Assembly: GCA_018136815.1 (NCBI GenBank)
Contig: CM030939.1
Span: forward strand, 3,899,419-3,963,418
Reading direction: 5' to 3'
DNA: 64,000 nt
From: Isochrysis galbana
Lineage: Eukaryota; Haptophyta; Isochrysidales; Isochrysidaceae
This document shows positions 33,901 to 43,762 of this stretch, piece by piece (position 1 is the stretch's first letter; each line of letters begins with the position of its first letter). The position numbers and the translations under genes were made by a program. The notes beneath the pieces were generated by a model. It worked only from the letters and a program-made list of their open reading frames with translations. It was not told where the DNA came from and ran no database searches.

Positions 33901-35048
33901 TCACCGATCCATGGGATCGTCGTGTGACCAACACCTACCTCGAGGTGTTGCTCAACCCCGACCTCACGGATGAAAAGTCGCGCTTCGAGTTGGCTCCGGG
34001 TTTCCCCCCACTGCTAGAGGGAGAATTCAAGGACTTCGCCAACTATATTGAGGTGGCGTCGCCGCCTGAGTCGCCTATCCTCTTCGGTATGCACCCCAAC
34101 GCCGAGATTTCTCTACTCATTTCTCTGTGCTCTAATCTCTTCTTCACCATCTTGACCGTGTCTGGCGGTGGCGGAGGAGGGGGGGGGGTCGGAAAGGAAG
34201 AAAAGGTCAAAGCTGTGCTCGAGGGTATTGTTGAGATTCTGAGGGAGGAGTTCAATATGGTGGAAATCAAGCTTCGCATTAAGGAAAAGGGCAATCCGTA
34301 CCTAGTCTTCCTCTTGCAAGAGCTCGAGCGGATGAATTTGATCCTCAACACGATGCGCGCGCAGCTCACCGAGCTTGAGCTCGGCCTCTCAGGCGCCCTT
34401 AACATCTCCGATGCCATGGACGCTCTCATCAACTCTTTGTTCCTCAACCAAGTCCCACCAGCCTGGCTCAAGATTTGCGGTCAGATTGGACCGACGGGTA
34501 CCTACAACCGGAAGAACCTTACCAACTGGTTCGTGGATCTTCAGCAACGGTGGAAGCAGTTGGAGGATTGGTCGGCACCAACCAAGCCGCTCGAGGAGTG
34601 CCCGCCATCGGTGTGGCTCCCAGGTACGTTCAATCCGATGGGGTACGTCACAGCTTGTATGCAGGTGACGGCACGACAGGAGGGATACTCTCTCGACGAG
34701 ATGCGCGTACAGGCGGACGTGACGGATATCATGGATCCGTCGACGGTCGAGTCGCAGCCGGAGACGGGAACATTCATCCACGGCTTGTTCATGGAGGGTG
34801 CGAGGTGGGATATCGAGTCGAACTGCATCCAGGATTCAGTCCCCAAGGAGCTTTACCCCACGATGCCGGTGATTCACGTGACTGCCGTGACAGCCGACAA
34901 GCTCAAGACGGAGGGTGTCTACCAATGTCCCATCTTTATGACGACGATCCATGGACCTACCTTCGTCTTCGCCGCACCGCTCCGAACTGTGGTCCCCGCT
35001 TCCAAGTGGATTCTAGCGGGGGTCTCGCTCGTCATGCAACCAGATTGA
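21989..35048 (+). CDS. Axonemal outer-arm dynein heavy chain, alpha type with Kelch propeller
   Basis: Two exons, 21989-22576 and 22677-35048, flank a 100-bp GT-AG intron (AAG|GTGTGT, CTCGCAG|GTC) and give 4,319 residues. The N terminus has about six Kelch blades (FGG motifs), an IPT/TIG domain (GPPYAVLKCEPYTGPLTGG), a filamin-type domain and one more Kelch unit. This layout is known from the Chlamydomonas outer-arm alpha chain (ODA11). The motor follows: AAA1 P-loop GPAGTGKTET (about residue 1613), AAA2 GTSGNNKS (about 1896), AAA3 GGAGCGKTA (about 2236), AAA4 GVGGSGKQS (about 2579), stalk coiled coils (about 2820-2920 and 3040-3110) around the microtubule-binding tip, then AAA5-6 and the C-terminal region including the SGGGGGGGG loop. 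It generates the power stroke of the flagellar outer arm. The frame is intact. Confidence 0.95.
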
Positions 35049-35317
35049 GCACGTTGAATCACACTCGGTGCCGGTGGGCTTGCTCCGTGGCTCGTTGGCC
35101 TTTTCACTAACGCGCTTCAGCTTGGGTTAGGGATTGTTGACTTTGATGGTCCGATGTATTAATCGACTTTCCACAAATACGCATCAACTAGGCGATGCAC
35201 ATGGAGGCAAGTAGATAGTGTTTGCTATCGGGTTTAAAAACTTCTGCTAATGTTCTCACCACGGCTCTAGACCATTGACTCCCAGCCACGCCCACTTTCT
35301 TTCCACTCCCTCCTCAT
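35049..35317. other. 3' flank of the dynein gene
   Basis: No coding sequence. It probably holds the 3' untranslated region. Confidence 0.5.
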
Positions 35318-35490
35318 GGAGCGCTGTCGTTGAAACGATAGGGTTGTGGAGCGCGCGCCGCTCCCCTCTCCTCCCCACACCGATATGGACGTTCTACTCA
35401 TGGACACACCACTGTCGCCGAAGCACCCGCGCGCCGACAACCCACAACCCCCTCAGCCAAGTACGCGCAGGTCAGCGCGCGCGCCAGCCA
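35318..35490 (+). other. Exon-1/NLS module with palindrome (copy at 35.3 kb)
   Basis: Palindrome CTGTCGTTGAAACGATAG is followed by GGGTTGTGGAGCGCGCGCC, where the ATG of the other copies has become GTG. A later ATG (35385) opens MDVLLMDTPLSPKHPRADN and reaches CAA|GTACGC, a possible donor, near 35461. At the nucleotide level it shares CTGTCGCCGAAGC...CCGCG with the 877 copy. The element is cut off by the AT-rich island. Confidence 0.5.
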
Positions 35491-35502
35491 GCAGGTTATG
35501 CT

Positions 35503-36150
35503 GTAAAAATCAAAAACGGAGATAATTTTAATTAAATGAATATAATATTTTTTATGAAAATATATTTTCAATATTAATTATTCGAATTAAAAATCAAAAA
35601 CGGAATAAGCGTAGAGATAATTATAATTAATTAAATGAAATTTATTATATAATATTCTGAGGGAAATATACCTTTATTCAATTAATTATTCAAATTAAAG
35701 TATAGTAAAGTCATAGTAATATTTAGTGAAAATAAATTTGATCCTTAAAAATGTTGAATTAAAAAGTATAACTATAACTTGATCATAATTATAACTACCT
35801 TAGTAAACCTTAGTTTAAAATGAAGACTCATAGTCTTATTATTCAAACGACGCCATGACTATGAGTCTTCATTTTAAACTAAGGTTTACTAAGGTAGTTA
35901 TAATTATGATCAAGTTATAGTTATACTTTTTAATTCAACATTTTTAAGGATCAAATTTATTTTCACTAAATATTACTATGACTTACTAATAGATAATAGT
36001 ACATTTTATTTGGTTTTCGTGGTTTTTTATCTATTTTAAATATTCTTAATATTTTACTTGATGAAATTAAAATGATAGACATTTAATTAAAATTGAATTT
36101 TTGGTTTGATTTTTTACTTGTTACTTGTTACTATTTTTATATTACACAAC
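35503..36150. other. AT-rich island, probable foreign insertion
   Basis: About 650 bp of strongly AT-rich DNA lie inside a GC-rich chromosome, with sharp edges. The left third holds two imperfect tandem copies, each beginning AAAAATCAAAAACGGA (35505 and 35589). The centre is a long perfect hairpin. No open frame of note is present. It sits between two exon-1 modules and may be a fold-back element, a piece of organelle DNA or the trace of another AT-rich genome; sequence alone cannot decide. Confidence 0.7.
35708..35984. repeat. Perfect long inverted repeat, 126-bp arms, 21-bp loop
   Basis: The left arm 35710-35835 and right arm 35857-35982 are exact complements, and two further flanking bases also pair. 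The loop is 21 bp (35836-35856). Such perfection in AT-rich sequence implies either a very recent origin or active conversion between the arms. A transcript through it would form a 126-bp double-stranded RNA. Confidence 0.95.
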
Positions 36151-36290
36151 TAACTTTATAGTTGGCCGCCATGGACCGCCGCCGCTCCCCACCTCTCCTT
36201 CGGCCCCCCCCCCGCGGGCGCCCCCCCAGCACCCATGGAGCTGTCGCTGGCGAAGCGACCGCGTCCGCCCGCAGAGGCCAAGCAGGTGAG
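36150..36290 (+). other. Exon-1/NLS module with palindrome (copy at 36.2 kb)
   Basis: Palindrome CAACTA-ACTTTA-TAGTTG is followed by GCCGCCATGG (ATG at 36171) and a Pro/Arg-rich peptide. A second ATG at 36235 in another frame opens MELSLAKRPRPPAEAKQ directly before a consensus donor CAG|GTGAGC. It shares the KRPR core and donor layout with the other modules. No downstream transposase exon is visible. Confidence 0.5.
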
Positions 36291-36352
36291 CGCGATCCCG
36301 GTCGCGCCACACGGCCCGTGGCCCCGGCCACACTAGCCATGCTGGCCCACCG

Positions 36353-36504
36353 GTCCGACGCGACTTCGCACCGTCTTTTCGGACAAGGATTCTGAAGAGG
36401 CGGGGAGACCCTCCGAGCCGCTTTCGCCGGGGCTTTCCGCTCACGGTCAAAAATGTCGACCCCCCCCAATATTAGTACTTAAAAAGCCCTGTTTGACCGC
36501 CCTA
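36353..36504 (-). repeat. Transposon end copy 2 (TAGGGCGGTCAAACA family), inverted
   Basis: The reverse complement matches 612-770 almost throughout, including the outer edge TAGGGCGGTCAAACA, the AAGTACTAATATTGGGG box and GTCGACATTTTTGACCG. The two copies lie about 35 kb apart in opposite orientation and are probably two separate insertions. Confidence 0.65.
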
Positions 36505-37026
36505 ACACGTGCGGCGGCCCGTCTCGGTGTACGCCCGGAATCAAGGCGGCTGCGGTCAAGAGCAGCCATAATGGTGAACGCGGAGTGTAGAATCGGTCCC
36601 ATACGTCGGTTGGTGAAATGCTTCATAGAATGAACTAGACTGACTGCTTCGGATCGTAGAACGCATCCGGTTTTGGTCATGGGGCTAAAAATAGCATCGG
36701 TCGGGATGAAAGGTGAAAGGAACTGGGGAAGACACGTCCACGTAACGTACGTATAGGCAAGTGTGAGAAAGTGACAACTGGCATGTGACATCTGAACCAA
36801 CCTCCGATCCAAAAAACGAAGCTCGGCCGAGCGAGTGACCCTGCGACGACGACGCGGCCGACCGGCAAAAAAGAGTTGGAGGCGTCGCGTGGAGCTCGGG
36901 ACGTGATCGCTCGCGCCTGAGCCGCATAAGAGCATTCGCACACGTCAAACCAGCACCTTCTGCACTGACATGTCAATTGCACGTTTGGTCGATCTGCCCT
37001 ATCTAGCGGGGACGCAGTGCTCCGTT
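36505..37026. other. Gene-free spacer
   Basis: No supported feature. Open frames on the minus strand have no protein-like pattern. Confidence 0.4.
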
Positions 37027-38505
37027 TCAATCGCGGCGGAGCCCGTCGTGGTGCAACAACGACGGCGTCGTGGGCACGTTCGTGGCGAAAATGGAGAGGC
37101 CGGCGATCTCGGCCCTACGCATGAGGCGGGCTCTCTCCGCATCGTACACTGCATAGTCGCCCACTAGTAGGTGTGTGCGCAAGTATGGGTGAGTGCGGTT
37201 CTCGGTGCCGCCCGATTTCGGCGACCATTGCAAGGCATCATGCTTTGTGTCAAGGTTCCGGAAGAAACCGGGGAGCTCGGCTTTGAGCAGCGCAAGAGAC
37301 AGGGGAAGATCTTCGGCGATCCCCACCCAGGCGAAGCAATTGGAGAGGGTGAGCTTTGCCAGCTCGACGGACGACTCATACAGAGTTGGCGGAGTTGCGC
37401 CGCCCGTCTTTCCATGTGAGGGACGAGCAGAGTCAGGAGGGGCGGGCGCGGCAGGGTAGGAGCCGAAGTACGGGACATACACCTCCCGAACTACGCTCGC
37501 TGCGAATCTGCCGACAATCTCAGCTGGCTTGATGGTCTGGAGCGGCCACGTCTTTCCAGCTGGTTGGTTCCGCAAGAGTGTCACAGCCTCATAGAAGGAT
37601 GGCTTGGTCTTGTGCCCGTCGCAGAGCGCTGGGCGGCGATTGGAGAAGCGGTAAGACGTGTACTGCTTACACCACTGGTACCGAAAGTTGCAGACGCATG
37701 CTTGAAGACCAAAGTGAAAGGCAGACTGCACCCGCTCACCCGGATCTCGGAGCAAGGCGATCATGGCCACCGGAGCTTGAGGCCAGCCACACGGCGGCGA
37801 CTCTGGCGCACTGTATCGCTCGGTCTGGAGCATGACGATACCGGGTAGGCGCAGTGTCCTCAGGTTGGCGCACGACTGCGCCTCATTGCCACCGAACGTG
37901 GAACACGCCGGCGTGATCCCGTCGATCCCTGCACACATTGAGCGATTGTCGTAGGCGAGGTGGTCGCTCCCATACTGGAGATATGCAGTCGGTGCACCGC
38001 CAGGGCAGGCACCGTCGAGCGAGACGACAGAGAGGGACGGCGGCACGTCGGCCTGGCTTGTCGCGTCCAGCGCCGCCGACGCTGCAACCTTGCTGTTGAC
38101 GCAGGCTGTCCTTGACTGGCGTGAAGAGCATGCAGAGAGCAGTGCACACATCAGCGCGTTGCCCACCCGCGGCAGCCGAGAGTAAAGCAGGAGCTTGGGC
38201 TCGAGCTGCTGGCGGCGGGCTGCACATGTGCTCACCCGCTCCTCCGCCACCGCACGGACCTCGGGCCGCGCCACAGAGACGAGCGTCTGCGCGGCCGGCG
38301 CGTCTGCGGCTGGCGCAGACCGTCCGCCGCCCTCTGGCAGCTGCTTGCCACAGGCGCAGCAGTTGCGCTCGGGGAAGTTGAAGCCCTCGCCACCTGACCA
38401 CTCTGACCCCGCGCGGAACCGCCCATTCGCGCAGTACTCCGCCTCATACGCTGCGCAGCCCTTGCCGGAGTGGTTGTCCCAGCCGGCGCTGTCGGCACAC
38501 TGCAT
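37027..38505 (-). CDS. Carbohydrate sulfotransferase-like protein with an N-terminal Cys-rich (ShK-like) domain
   Basis: From the first ATG (38505), 492 codons; the frame stays open upstream without another ATG, so an unseen upstream exon with a signal anchor is possible. Residues 2-60 hold six or more Cys in a pattern (CADSAGWDN...GKGC...YC...CCACGK) typical of ShK-like domains common in algae. The rest resembles Golgi sulfotransferases of the uronyl/heparan 2-O type: a candidate 5'-phosphosulfate-binding segment (LLLYSRLPRVGNALMCALL) and the 3'-phosphate-binding segment ALLRDPGERVQSAFHFG. Such enzymes move sulfate from PAPS to polysaccharides in the Golgi. The acceptor is unknown. Confidence 0.6.
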   Translation of the reverse strand: MQCADSAGWDNHSGKGCAAYEAEYCANGRFRAGSEWSGGEGFNFPERNCCACGKQLPEGGGRSAPAADAPAAQTLVSVARPEVRAVAEERVSTCAARRQQLEPKLLLYSRLPRVGNALMCALLSACSSRQSRTACVNSKVAASAALDATSQADVPPSLSVVSLDGACPGGAPTAYLQYGSDHLAYDNRSMCAGIDGITPACSTFGGNEAQSCANLRTLRLPGIVMLQTERYSAPESPPCGWPQAPVAMIALLRDPGERVQSAFHFGLQACVCNFRYQWCKQYTSYRFSNRRPALCDGHKTKPSFYEAVTLLRNQPAGKTWPLQTIKPAEIVGRFAASVVREVYVPYFGSYPAAPAPPDSARPSHGKTGGATPPTLYESSVELAKLTLSNCFAWVGIAEDLPLSLALLKAELPGFFRNLDTKHDALQWSPKSGGTENRTHPYLRTHLLVGDYAVYDAERARLMRRAEIAGLSIFATNVPTTPSLLHHDGLRRD

Positions 38506-38734
38506 CGCTCCCCTTGCCTCCCCTTGCCTCCCCTCCCCTTGCCTGGCCTGGCCTGGCCTTTCCTTCGTTACCTCCCTATTGAATCGAGTAGAGGAAGAAA
38601 GACGGGGGAGGGGGAGGGGGAGAAAAGGAGAGGAGAGGTGAGGTCGGGGGGTGGGGGGGGGGGAGAGGGGAGCGGGCGCCAAACGCAAGGAGCGACAGAG
38701 AAGGCGGAGCTGGGACGGGAGGGGAGAGTATAAA

Positions 38735-38780
38735 ACTCTAGAGTAAGGTGGATGAAAACTTCCACCGCTCTACTGTAGAG
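38735..38780. repeat. Cluster of three short palindromes upstream of the sulfotransferase gene
   Basis: In a row: ACTCTAGAGT (38735-38744), a hairpin GGTGGA-loop-TCCACC (38747-38766) and CTCTACTGTAGAG (38768-38780). They lie about 230-275 bp before the minus-strand start codon. Related palindromes precede the ATGs of the transposon modules and of the genes at 59329 and 62372. Confidence 0.6.
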
Positions 38781-40972
38781 TAGAGTCTTGCAGAGTAAAG
38801 CAAAGTACAAAGTACTACTATATATAGTAATATGTTACCATGTTACCCCCCCAGGAACCAACCCCCCCCGATAGCTATCGGGGCGCCCGATACCTCTCGG
38901 GGGGGAAATTTTCTCCCGATCGCCAACAGCCCCCCCGAGAGCTAGCGGGGGCGGGGGACCGAGAAAATCTTAGCACGGTCACTCACTAGTCACTAGGGGG
39001 GGTGCGGAGGGCACCATCTGTTATGGGCAAACGAAGGCCTAAATAAGCTCCCTATAGGTTCTGGTATGGGAGATCAGCAAAAAAAACCGGGGGTCTTCCG
39101 GCAAAATTTTCGAAAAATACCCGATTTCAGGCCTCTGACGGCCGTGTGCGTAAATATATTTCAGGCCCCCCTCCGGTATTATTTTACCAATGGCCTTCAT
39201 GCGCGCCACTCGCAGCGAAACACGAAACCATGGGCATCGGCAGCTGACCCGGACCAAAGATCCTGGTTCTATACGCACAGCAATATATTTTCACTATGTT
39301 TTTATGGACTTGAACGTGTACGTAAGAATCGCAAAAACTAAAGACTAAAGACGCTAACCGCTAAAAACACCAAGCTCTCCGCCTGCGCCCTCTCCGCCAC
39401 CGTCGTCCCCTCCATCGCGCTCTCCACCTCCTCCCTTCCCGCCTCCGCCCTCTGCCCTCTGTTCCGCCAACATTTACGCCTCCGCCCTTCCCCCCGCCCT
39501 CCCTGCCGCCTGCCGCCGTCATCGTCATCTCCTTTATTTAGCGCCCTCTCGATCCACCGCCACCCTCTCCACGTCGTGATAGTACCGGGCTAGTGCAGGA
39601 GTAGTGGTACTAACGCTCAGTCAGATGTTTTAGAAAGACTAGTTGTTGTAACCCGTAACCCTCATCTCTGCCCGACCCCATGCTCTGAACTAGGCCCAAG
39701 GTTACCGGACCCCGGAAACCGAACGAAAAGGACTGAAGGATGGAAGGGAAGGAGGTGGAGGGAAGGGAGCTAAGGGCGGTGTCGGTAGAAAGGAAGTCGT
39801 AACCTAGGCAGTAGTAGGTGTTAGCCCCGAATCTTCAAATATGTTTTTCTAACGGGAGCCGGGGGCCTGCGAGGGGGGAGGTATAGGCAAGTGCATAGAT
39901 TTGTGTGCCTTGGGTTATAATGCGGTCGTGTGTGTCGTGGCTTGGCGTGTTGGTGCATGGCTGGCGAGAGTAGCGGCACTAAAATTCAGTTGTTTTATTA
40001 CTATCAACTCTCAACTCCCCTTAGACTGGGATAAGCGGTAGGGGTAGGGACAGGGATAGGATTGCGCACATTGCAGGGTTAGCACTGGGGGACCGGGAGG
40101 CACTAGCTAGGCATTAGCATATTAGCAGGGCCACGGACAAATGCATCAAGCGCGCCGCTTCCGAGCCCCCCCCCCCCCCCCCCCCCCCCCCGCGAGGCCC
40201 AAAGTAGAGCACATGGGCCGACACCCCCGATACCGAACAAAAAGGATTGACGGGGGAAAGCGGAAATGAGAGGTGGGCAAGGGCGATGTCGCTAGGCGCC
40301 CGGTAGTAGTAGTAGGGAGTAGGGAGAGAGAGTAGAATGTAGGCATCTTCAAGAGTTTTCTTAGGCACTAGGAGGGCCTTGAGTCTTGAGTGGGCGCGGG
40401 CAAGCCCCGTGCGCCTACTAATACTAAAGAAAAGGAAGGACAATCTTGAATAAGAATAGGAACATCTCTTGACTTGGAGGCTGTAGCCAAGCGCCGGCAA
40501 AAGGGCGCCCTGACAAAGGCCCCTACACACGGGCAACACATGACAATAGGTGCAAGATATTAGACACACACGCGCACACGATCCTATCCTGCACACAGTG
40601 ACATTTTGCTTACAACATGGTTTGCGTGGGCATCGTGCATGATCGCAGTGAATGCATCACAAGCCCCTACTCCAGGACCACTCATTTCAATTGACGATGG
40701 GCATCCCAACGGGGGCGTGGAAGTGAGCCGGCGCAACCTAGCCCGCCATGAGAGAACATCGAGAACACAGAAGTGCGCGTGGTTGCTCTGCAGTGCCTCG
40801 CCCCCGCATGTTGGCCACATTAGGCTGTCGCGTCCGCATGCCGACCGAACTTTGCCACCGATTCGAGTGTCGAACATGGGGTGGTGCATACATAACCCCG
40901 CTGTCATAGGCGATGAGACGTGCTATATGCGTGCGCAATCCGTGTGAGCAGCCTAGGCCTCGTTGTTGTGGA
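38781..40972. repeat. Gene-free repeat-rich region with palindromes and C tracts
   Basis: It contains a perfect palindrome CCCCGATAGCTATCGGGG at 38866-38883; a GTTACCCCCCAGGAACCAAC-like end shared with 43119-43138; and pyrimidine-rich stretches at 39380-39560. Two related segments near 39690-39850 and 40220-40350 share GATACCGAACAAAAAGGATTGA-like and GGGCGATGTCG motifs with 53390-53520. There is also a C run of more than 20 at 40167-40191. No open frame here is convincing. Confidence 0.5.
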
Positions 40973-43051
40973 CTAGCTTGCTTGATCCGCCTCTTGCTTG
41001 TTACCAGCCGCGCTCGCAGCGGCCACTCGTAGATTATAGTAATGCAGCCGATGCCAATGAGGCAGAACGGCGAGGACGGCCGTGCCGTCAAAGACGTCAA
41101 TCGTAAGTGCAAAGTGGGCCCGCTCGAGGTCCACCTGTGCGGTGGGACATCGGGATCTAACCAGCCGGCCAACTTCGCTGATCACTTCCTTACGGTCGGC
41201 GCGCCTCGCGCCACGCTGCTTGACCTCGATGCAAAAGGTGCGCTCCTCCTCAACAGCAGCGGTGATGGGATCCAGCAACGGCTCGAACGCCCGCATGATA
41301 GCTGCAACGTTTGCGGGGCAAGCGGCTTGAGAGGGGAGCAGCCGGACGGCAAGCGGTGCCGGGCTCTTCCCCGTTTCGAGCGCTTCATCGAGGGCACGCA
41401 TGGCTAGCCGCACGGGGACTTCGGGTGTCGCCGTTGGACAGCGCAGCAATAACAGCCCCGCGGCCCCAGTCCGCGCTACGGAGAAACGCATGCCTGCTGC
41501 ACACGGCTCGAGCGCGCCCATACGATTTTCCGACGCGCTTGAGGCGGGCACAGCCTCAGTGGCGCAATTCCTTGAGCCGGCCCGGGGCGGAGTCTCGGTG
41601 ATCGGCACCGGCTCGGAGATGTACTTGTGAATCATGCCCAGGCACTGCGCGATGGCTTTCTTCTCGTCGAGGACACACTCGCAGCTCAGGCGCAAGCCGA
41701 CCGCTCCCTCGTCGACCCATGACGAAGTTACTCGCGTCATCGAATCTTGTGCAGCCACTCCCTTGCCGCCCATTTCTTCCTCACATGCTTCCGCCACAGC
41801 TCGCGCCTCCGCGTCTTCAGGGCTATCGCACTCGCGCCCGACAAACTCCCTAAGCAGCGAGGTGGCATACGAGCCGCGCGGCAAGGTGAAGCAAAACTTG
41901 AGCCCGGCCGTCTCTGGGTCCTCTCGTATCTCGAGGTCAGCCGGCAATGGCAGCCTCGCGATCCGTCTTCCACCGCACAGCACCGATGTCTTGATCGAGC
42001 TTAGCGGGATCGCAGGGAGGAACTGCTTCCAGACCGAAGCCTCGAGGTCGCCAGGAGCACCATGGGCCTTGGCCATCTTGGCACCAAAAAGGGGGCCTGT
42101 GAAGGTGATCTCGCCAGCTGCGAATGCGTCGGCGTCGGCGTCAGAGATGCGACCATTGGGCGCAAAGGCCCATTCAGAGGAGGTCCCCTTACCCTCACCA
42201 ACTTCGAGGGCCGGTTTGACCGTGCGGGGCCTCGACACTGACGAGGGCGGACACACAAGGTCCCCGGGCCAGATCGAGTGAAACTTGCCCCCCTCTACTC
42301 GGCGAGTGACGACCTCGTTGAAGAGGGCAGACTGGAGGCTGTTGAGGAGGAGGGTGTCGAGCCACTGAGCGTGGCGGCCGCGCCCCCGACCGCTACGATC
42401 AGCTAGAATCTCGCGAGACCTCGCCAGAGCCGCAGTCGGCCCACTCTTGCCGAAGCGCTGCGGACCGAAGAAGTTGGCCCAGCCGGTGTGCCGGAGGGCG
42501 TCGGCAATCCGTCGAGCCTGCGACAAGGCCTCGGTCGGCGGCAAGTCGGTCTGGCTGACGACAATCTCGAAGCGGTTGCCGCGCAATTGCCCGGGTCGCA
42601 GCTTTCCGCGATGCCACTCCGGCTCCCCCTCGAGGACGTACCCTGCGTGGACGCACCGCTCTCCAATGGCCCTCAGCGCGTTGCTCTCGCGCAGCTCGTC
42701 CGGCAGCTCATCACGCGGGAGCGAGAAGGTCTGTGTGCAGATGGCGTACTTGTCCTTGAGCCCTGCGAAGCCGATGCTCTCCGGCGCCACCGAGAAGGCT
42801 CGGGAGAGCTGGCCCACTACCTCCCTTGTCGTCTGGCCCTCGCGCGTGAGAGTGACGTGGGCATGCTTGCTCGACTCCTTGAGAGAGGCAGCAGCGGCGA
42901 TGGAGACGCGGTCGGCGCGCGGTTCGGCGAGCTCAACGACGCGGAAGTGGGCCGGCAAAACCTTCAGCGTGCCGCCCACCCCCTTGAGCCCGCTCAGCAG
43001 CGGCAGTGCCGAGAGGCGAGGCGGCATCGGCGCGACGTCGGCGCCGACCAT
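40973..43051 (-). CDS. Pseudouridine synthase (TruD/PUS7) fused to a THUMPD1-like domain
   Basis: A single exon of 692 codons from the first ATG. Residues about 20-450 are a TruD-family synthase with the catalytic GLKDKYA motif (Asp near residue 99) and the NFFGPQRFG motif (near 191); this family makes pseudouridine, typically at tRNA position 13. Residues about 505-692 match THUMPD1/Tan1: GMRFSVARTGAAGLLLL, VRLLPSQAACPANVAAIMRA, the VKQRGARRADRKEVISEVG helix and the closing HWHRLHYYNLRV. THUMPD1/Tan1 binds tRNA and guides the acetyltransferase NAT10/Kre33 to cytidine 12. Both parts are intact in one frame without an intron, so this reads as a true fusion. I know of no standard protein with this layout. 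Confidence 0.85.
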   Translation of the reverse strand: MVGADVAPMPPRLSALPLLSGLKGVGGTLKVLPAHFRVVELAEPRADRVSIAAAASLKESSKHAHVTLTREGQTTREVVGQLSRAFSVAPESIGFAGLKDKYAICTQTFSLPRDELPDELRESNALRAIGERCVHAGYVLEGEPEWHRGKLRPGQLRGNRFEIVVSQTDLPPTEALSQARRIADALRHTGWANFFGPQRFGKSGPTAALARSREILADRSGRGRGRHAQWLDTLLLNSLQSALFNEVVTRRVEGGKFHSIWPGDLVCPPSSVSRPRTVKPALEVGEGKGTSSEWAFAPNGRISDADADAFAAGEITFTGPLFGAKMAKAHGAPGDLEASVWKQFLPAIPLSSIKTSVLCGGRRIARLPLPADLEIREDPETAGLKFCFTLPRGSYATSLLREFVGRECDSPEDAEARAVAEACEEEMGGKGVAAQDSMTRVTSSWVDEGAVGLRLSCECVLDEKKAIAQCLGMIHKYISEPVPITETPPRAGSRNCATEAVPASSASENRMGALEPCAAGMRFSVARTGAAGLLLLRCPTATPEVPVRLAMRALDEALETGKSPAPLAVRLLPSQAACPANVAAIMRAFEPLLDPITAAVEEERTFCIEVKQRGARRADRKEVISEVGRLVRSRCPTAQVDLERAHFALTIDVFDGTAVLAVLPHWHRLHYYNLRVAAASAAGNKQEADQAS

Positions 43052-43486
43052 CCGGCCACACCCTCCCCTCTGTTTGGACCAGGCACCAAGCACCAAGCAG
43101 CGGTTTTCTTATAGTTGTTACCCCCCAGGAGCCAACGTGTCAGAGTTTTCTTGTTGTCCTAGTTTCATCCTAGTGCTAAGGGACCGTGCGTCATCGGCAA
43201 CGGAGCCCCTACCCCGCGATGGGGGTGTGCGCGGTTGGTGCATGGCTCGTACGGTGTATGTGGCTAGGGATGCTAGCCAACAAGACCTCTTACAAGACTA
43301 CATTTCCAACAAATTACCCCCGCAACGAGCCTCAGCCAGAGATCTTAAACATAAACCCCAGCCGGAGACCATAAACAACTACATTGTCATTGCCAACGTT
43401 GTATTTGTCAATGCGATTGTTAATTGTCTAGAAACAAGTAGTGGCACTCACCCTCACCCTCATAAACATAGGGGATAATAAAATAA
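43052..43486. other. 5' flank of the fusion gene
   Basis: It holds a GTTACCCCCCAGGAGCCAAC repeat end (43119-43138) also found at 38842-38861. Nothing else is supported. Confidence 0.4.
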
Positions 43487-43690
43487 AATAATTAATGTTA
43501 TATCCTAGCCACTAGCCACCCCCACCCCCACTACCCACTACCCACTACCCACTAGCCACTAGCTACTAGCTAATTGGCCAATTTAATTGGACACAACTTT
43601 TCCGTCCCGGAATCCCGCCATGCCTGACGAGCCAGGTGTCCGAGTGCTACCGGGAGGAGGGGGCACTCATCTTGTGTGTTCCATCGCGTA
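43487..43690 (-). repeat. Left arm of an imperfect inverted repeat
   Basis: Its reverse complement (CGGAATCCCGCCATGCCTGA... and GTTATATCCTAGCC) matches 44480-44630. Two copies of one element end in opposite orientation, or long terminal inverted repeats of one DNA transposon, would both explain it. The CCACTACCCACTACCC stretch inside is a local tandem repeat absent from the other arm. Confidence 0.65.
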
Positions 43691-43762
43691 CTCTACGGAG
43701 CTCCCACATGGTTTCTACAATCCTGTGGACAAAAAAAGTAGTCTTTTTTTTACCTTTTCACA

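Noticed and set aside
34160-34190. Poly-Gly stretch in the dynein C-terminal region as a frame error
   Set aside because: A Gly-rich loop before the V(S/G)(R/K)EEKVK segment is usual in dynein heavy chains, and the frame is correct on both sides.
36447-36941. Minus-strand frame of 164 codons
   Set aside because: It overlaps a transposon-end repeat and has no protein-like pattern.
40584-40947. Overlapping frames of about 110 codons on both strands
   Set aside because: No recognisable pattern, and both strands are equally open.
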